A DNA stretch of 6,239 nucleotides, from positions 1 through 6,239 of the forward strand of contig JAPKYY010000452.1 of NCBI GenBank assembly GCA_026394095.1, written 5' to 3'. The notes under the pieces were generated by a model. That model was not told the origin of the DNA and searched no databases. It saw only the letters and a program-made list of their open reading frames with translations. Both the position numbers and the translations under genes were made by a program. Of this stretch, positions 4,875-6,239 are shown one piece after another. The first letter of the stretch is position 1, and each line of letters opens with the position of its first letter. The stretch comes from Acidobacteriota bacterium (GTDB taxonomy: Bacteria; Acidobacteriota; Terriglobia; Bryobacterales; Bryobacteraceae).

Positions 4875-6233
4875 TCAAGCCAGAATCGCCTTCACCACAT
4901 TCCCATGCACATCCGTCAGCCTGAAATGCCGGCCTTGAAACTTATAAGTCAGCTTCGTATGATCCACACCTAGCAACCGCAAAATCGTCGCATGCAAATC
5001 ATGCACATGCACCGGGTCCTTCACGATGTTGTACGAGAAATCATCCGTCTCCCCATAACTCATCCCGGCCTTCACCCCACCCCCGGCCATAAACACCGTA
5101 AAGCAACGCGGGTGATGATCCCGCCCGTAATCATCCGCCGTCATCTTGCCCTGGCAATACACAGTACGCCCAAACTCCCCACCCCAAACAACCAGCGTAT
5201 CCTCAAGCAACCCGCGCTCCGACAAGTCCTCAATCAATGCTGCTGTCCCCTGATCTGTATCCCGGCACTGGTTCACAATCTGTCCAGGCAGATGATTATG
5301 CTGATCCCATCCACGATGGAACAACTGGATAAACCGCACACCCCGCTCAGTCAGCCGTCTTGCCAGCAAGCAGTTCGAAGCATACGATCCCGGCGTCCGA
5401 GCTTCCGGCCCATACCGGTCAATTGTCTTCGCCGATTCCTTCGATAAATCCGTCAACTCCGGCACCGACGATTGCATCTTGAACGCCATCTCATACTGCG
5501 CCATCCGCGTAGCAATCTCAGGGTCCCCCGCTTGCTCCAGCTTCAACTGATTCATCGCCGCCAGATCATCGAGATACCCACGCCGCGTCCCGGCGCTCAC
5601 CCCTTCCGGATTCTTCAAATACAAAACCGGGTCCCCCGTCGAGCGGAACTTCACACCCTGATACTTGGTCGGCAGAAACCCGCTACCCCAAAGCCGGTCA
5701 TATAGAGGCTGGTCAGAAACATTGCCAGTCCCCTGCGAAATCATCACCACAAAGGCCGGCAAATCCTGATTCTCCGTCCCCAAGCCATAACTCAACCACG
5801 ACCCAATCGAAGGCCGCCCCGCCAATTGAAACCCGGTCTGAAAGAATGTCACTGCCGGGTCATGATTGATCGCCTCGGTATGCATCGAATTCACAAAACA
5901 AAGCTTGTCGGCAATCTTGGCCACATGCGGCATCAAATCACTCACCCAGGCCCCACTCTGCCCGCGTTGCTTAAACTCAAACTGCGAAGCCACCAACGGA
6001 AAGCTCGTCTGCGTCGCCGTCATCCCGGTCAGCCGCTGCCCCTGCCTCACAGAATCCGGCAACTCCACCCCACGCATCTTCGCCAAGCCCGGCTTGTGAT
6101 CAAACAACTCGATCTGTGAAGGCGCACCACTCTGAAACAGATAAATCACCCGCTTCGCCTTCGGTGCAAACTGAGTCTGCGCACCAGCCAGACTCGCCAT
6201 CGCCGCAGTACTCAAAAAATCTCGCCGTCTCAT
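4875..6233 (-). CDS. DUF1501 protein, Tat-exported, alkaline phosphatase/sulfatase superfamily fold
   Basis: This 452-residue protein is full length for the family. It opens with a twin-arginine signal ([17 protein letters not shown], residues 2-18), so it should be exported folded, perhaps with bound metal. Family hallmarks are [17 protein letters not shown] (32-48), [12 protein letters not shown] (115-126), GWDQHNH (308-314), WGGEFGRT (350-357), GRDHHPR (370-376) and a C-terminal [15 protein letters not shown] followed by [11 protein letters not shown]. The His/Asp-rich motifs resemble the metal sites of sulfatases and phosphatases, but the family's reaction is not established. DUF1501 genes, common in Planctomycetota and Acidobacteriota, are usually encoded next to large DUF1549/DUF1553 (PSCyt1/PSD1) proteins and are thought to act on the cell surface or on polymers. 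Such a partner would be expected just beyond the right edge. The ATG is chosen because the Tat signal starts immediately; only ACGAGA of upstream sequence is visible, a partial Shine-Dalgarno. Confidence 0.95.
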   Translation of the reverse strand: MRRRDFLSTAAMASLAGAQTQFAPKAKRVIYLFQSGAPSQIELFDHKPGLAKMRGVELPDSVRQGQRLTGMTATQTSFPLVASQFEFKQRGQSGAWVSDLMPHVAKIADKLCFVNSMHTEAINHDPAVTFFQTGFQLAGRPSIGSWLSYGLGTENQDLPAFVVMISQGTGNVSDQPLYDRLWGSGFLPTKYQGVKFRSTGDPVLYLKNPEGVSAGTRRGYLDDLAAMNQLKLEQAGDPEIATRMAQYEMAFKMQSSVPELTDLSKESAKTIDRYGPEARTPGSYASNCLLARRLTERGVRFIQLFHRGWDQHNHLPGQIVNQCRDTDQGTAALIEDLSERGLLEDTLVVWGGEFGRTVYCQGKMTADDYGRDHHPRCFTVFMAGGGVKAGMSYGETDDFSYNIVKDPVHVHDLHATILRLLGVDHTKLTYKFQGRHFRLTDVHGNVVKAILA

Positions 6234-6239
6234 TCTCGT

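Noticed and set aside
4991..5011. Three close copies of CATGCA
   Set aside because: They encode, on the minus strand, the conserved DUF1501 motif VHVHDLHA; His, Val and Leu codons explain the repetition.

Overview
The window is bacterial, compact and moderately GC-rich, with strong C preference at third codon positions. The gene mix suggests Acidobacteriota, probably a Bryobacterales/Solibacter-like soil organism. It combines a Tat-exported DUF1501 protein, a PQQ-type sugar dehydrogenase fused to cytochrome c, a secreted esterase, a DinB-fold protein and a VapBC-type remnant. This taxonomic placement is inference from gene content; no rRNA or marker gene is present.

Layout from left to right. 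Bases 1-86 hold the N-terminus of a minus-strand membrane protein cut by the window edge. A 58-bp divergent gap containing an imperfect palindrome separates it from a DinB-superfamily gene (145-669, +). That gene runs tail to tail into a secreted alpha/beta-hydrolase (655-1461, -), overlapping it by 15 bp. A 42-bp divergent gap with a candidate promoter leads to a two-gene plus-strand unit. The first gene is a periplasmic GSDH-family dehydrogenase with a C-terminal cytochrome c domain (1504-3360). The second, 15 bp further on, encodes an exported protein I do not recognise (3376-4470). The right part is on the minus strand: a complete DUF1501 gene (4875-6233), then vapB (4605-4850) 24 bp downstream, then a remnant of vapC (4435-4608) that reaches into the 3' end of the unknown gene.

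Functionally, four of the five larger proteins carry export signals, which fits handling of sugars, esters or polymers outside the cytoplasm. In the dehydrogenase, electrons taken from a sugar by PQQ could pass directly to the fused haem and on to the respiratory chain. The DUF1501 protein is usually encoded beside large cytochrome/DUF1549/DUF1553 proteins, and that partner would lie just outside the right edge.

I found no clearly new system. The most informative anomaly is the vapBC locus. The antitoxin is intact, but the toxin frame lacks a normal start codon and keeps only about the first 20 PIN-domain residues. A single G-to-A change at the GTGA stop/start overlap would explain the lost start. 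There is no gene-free stretch longer than 300 bp, and no RNA gene, insertion sequence or CRISPR array was seen.
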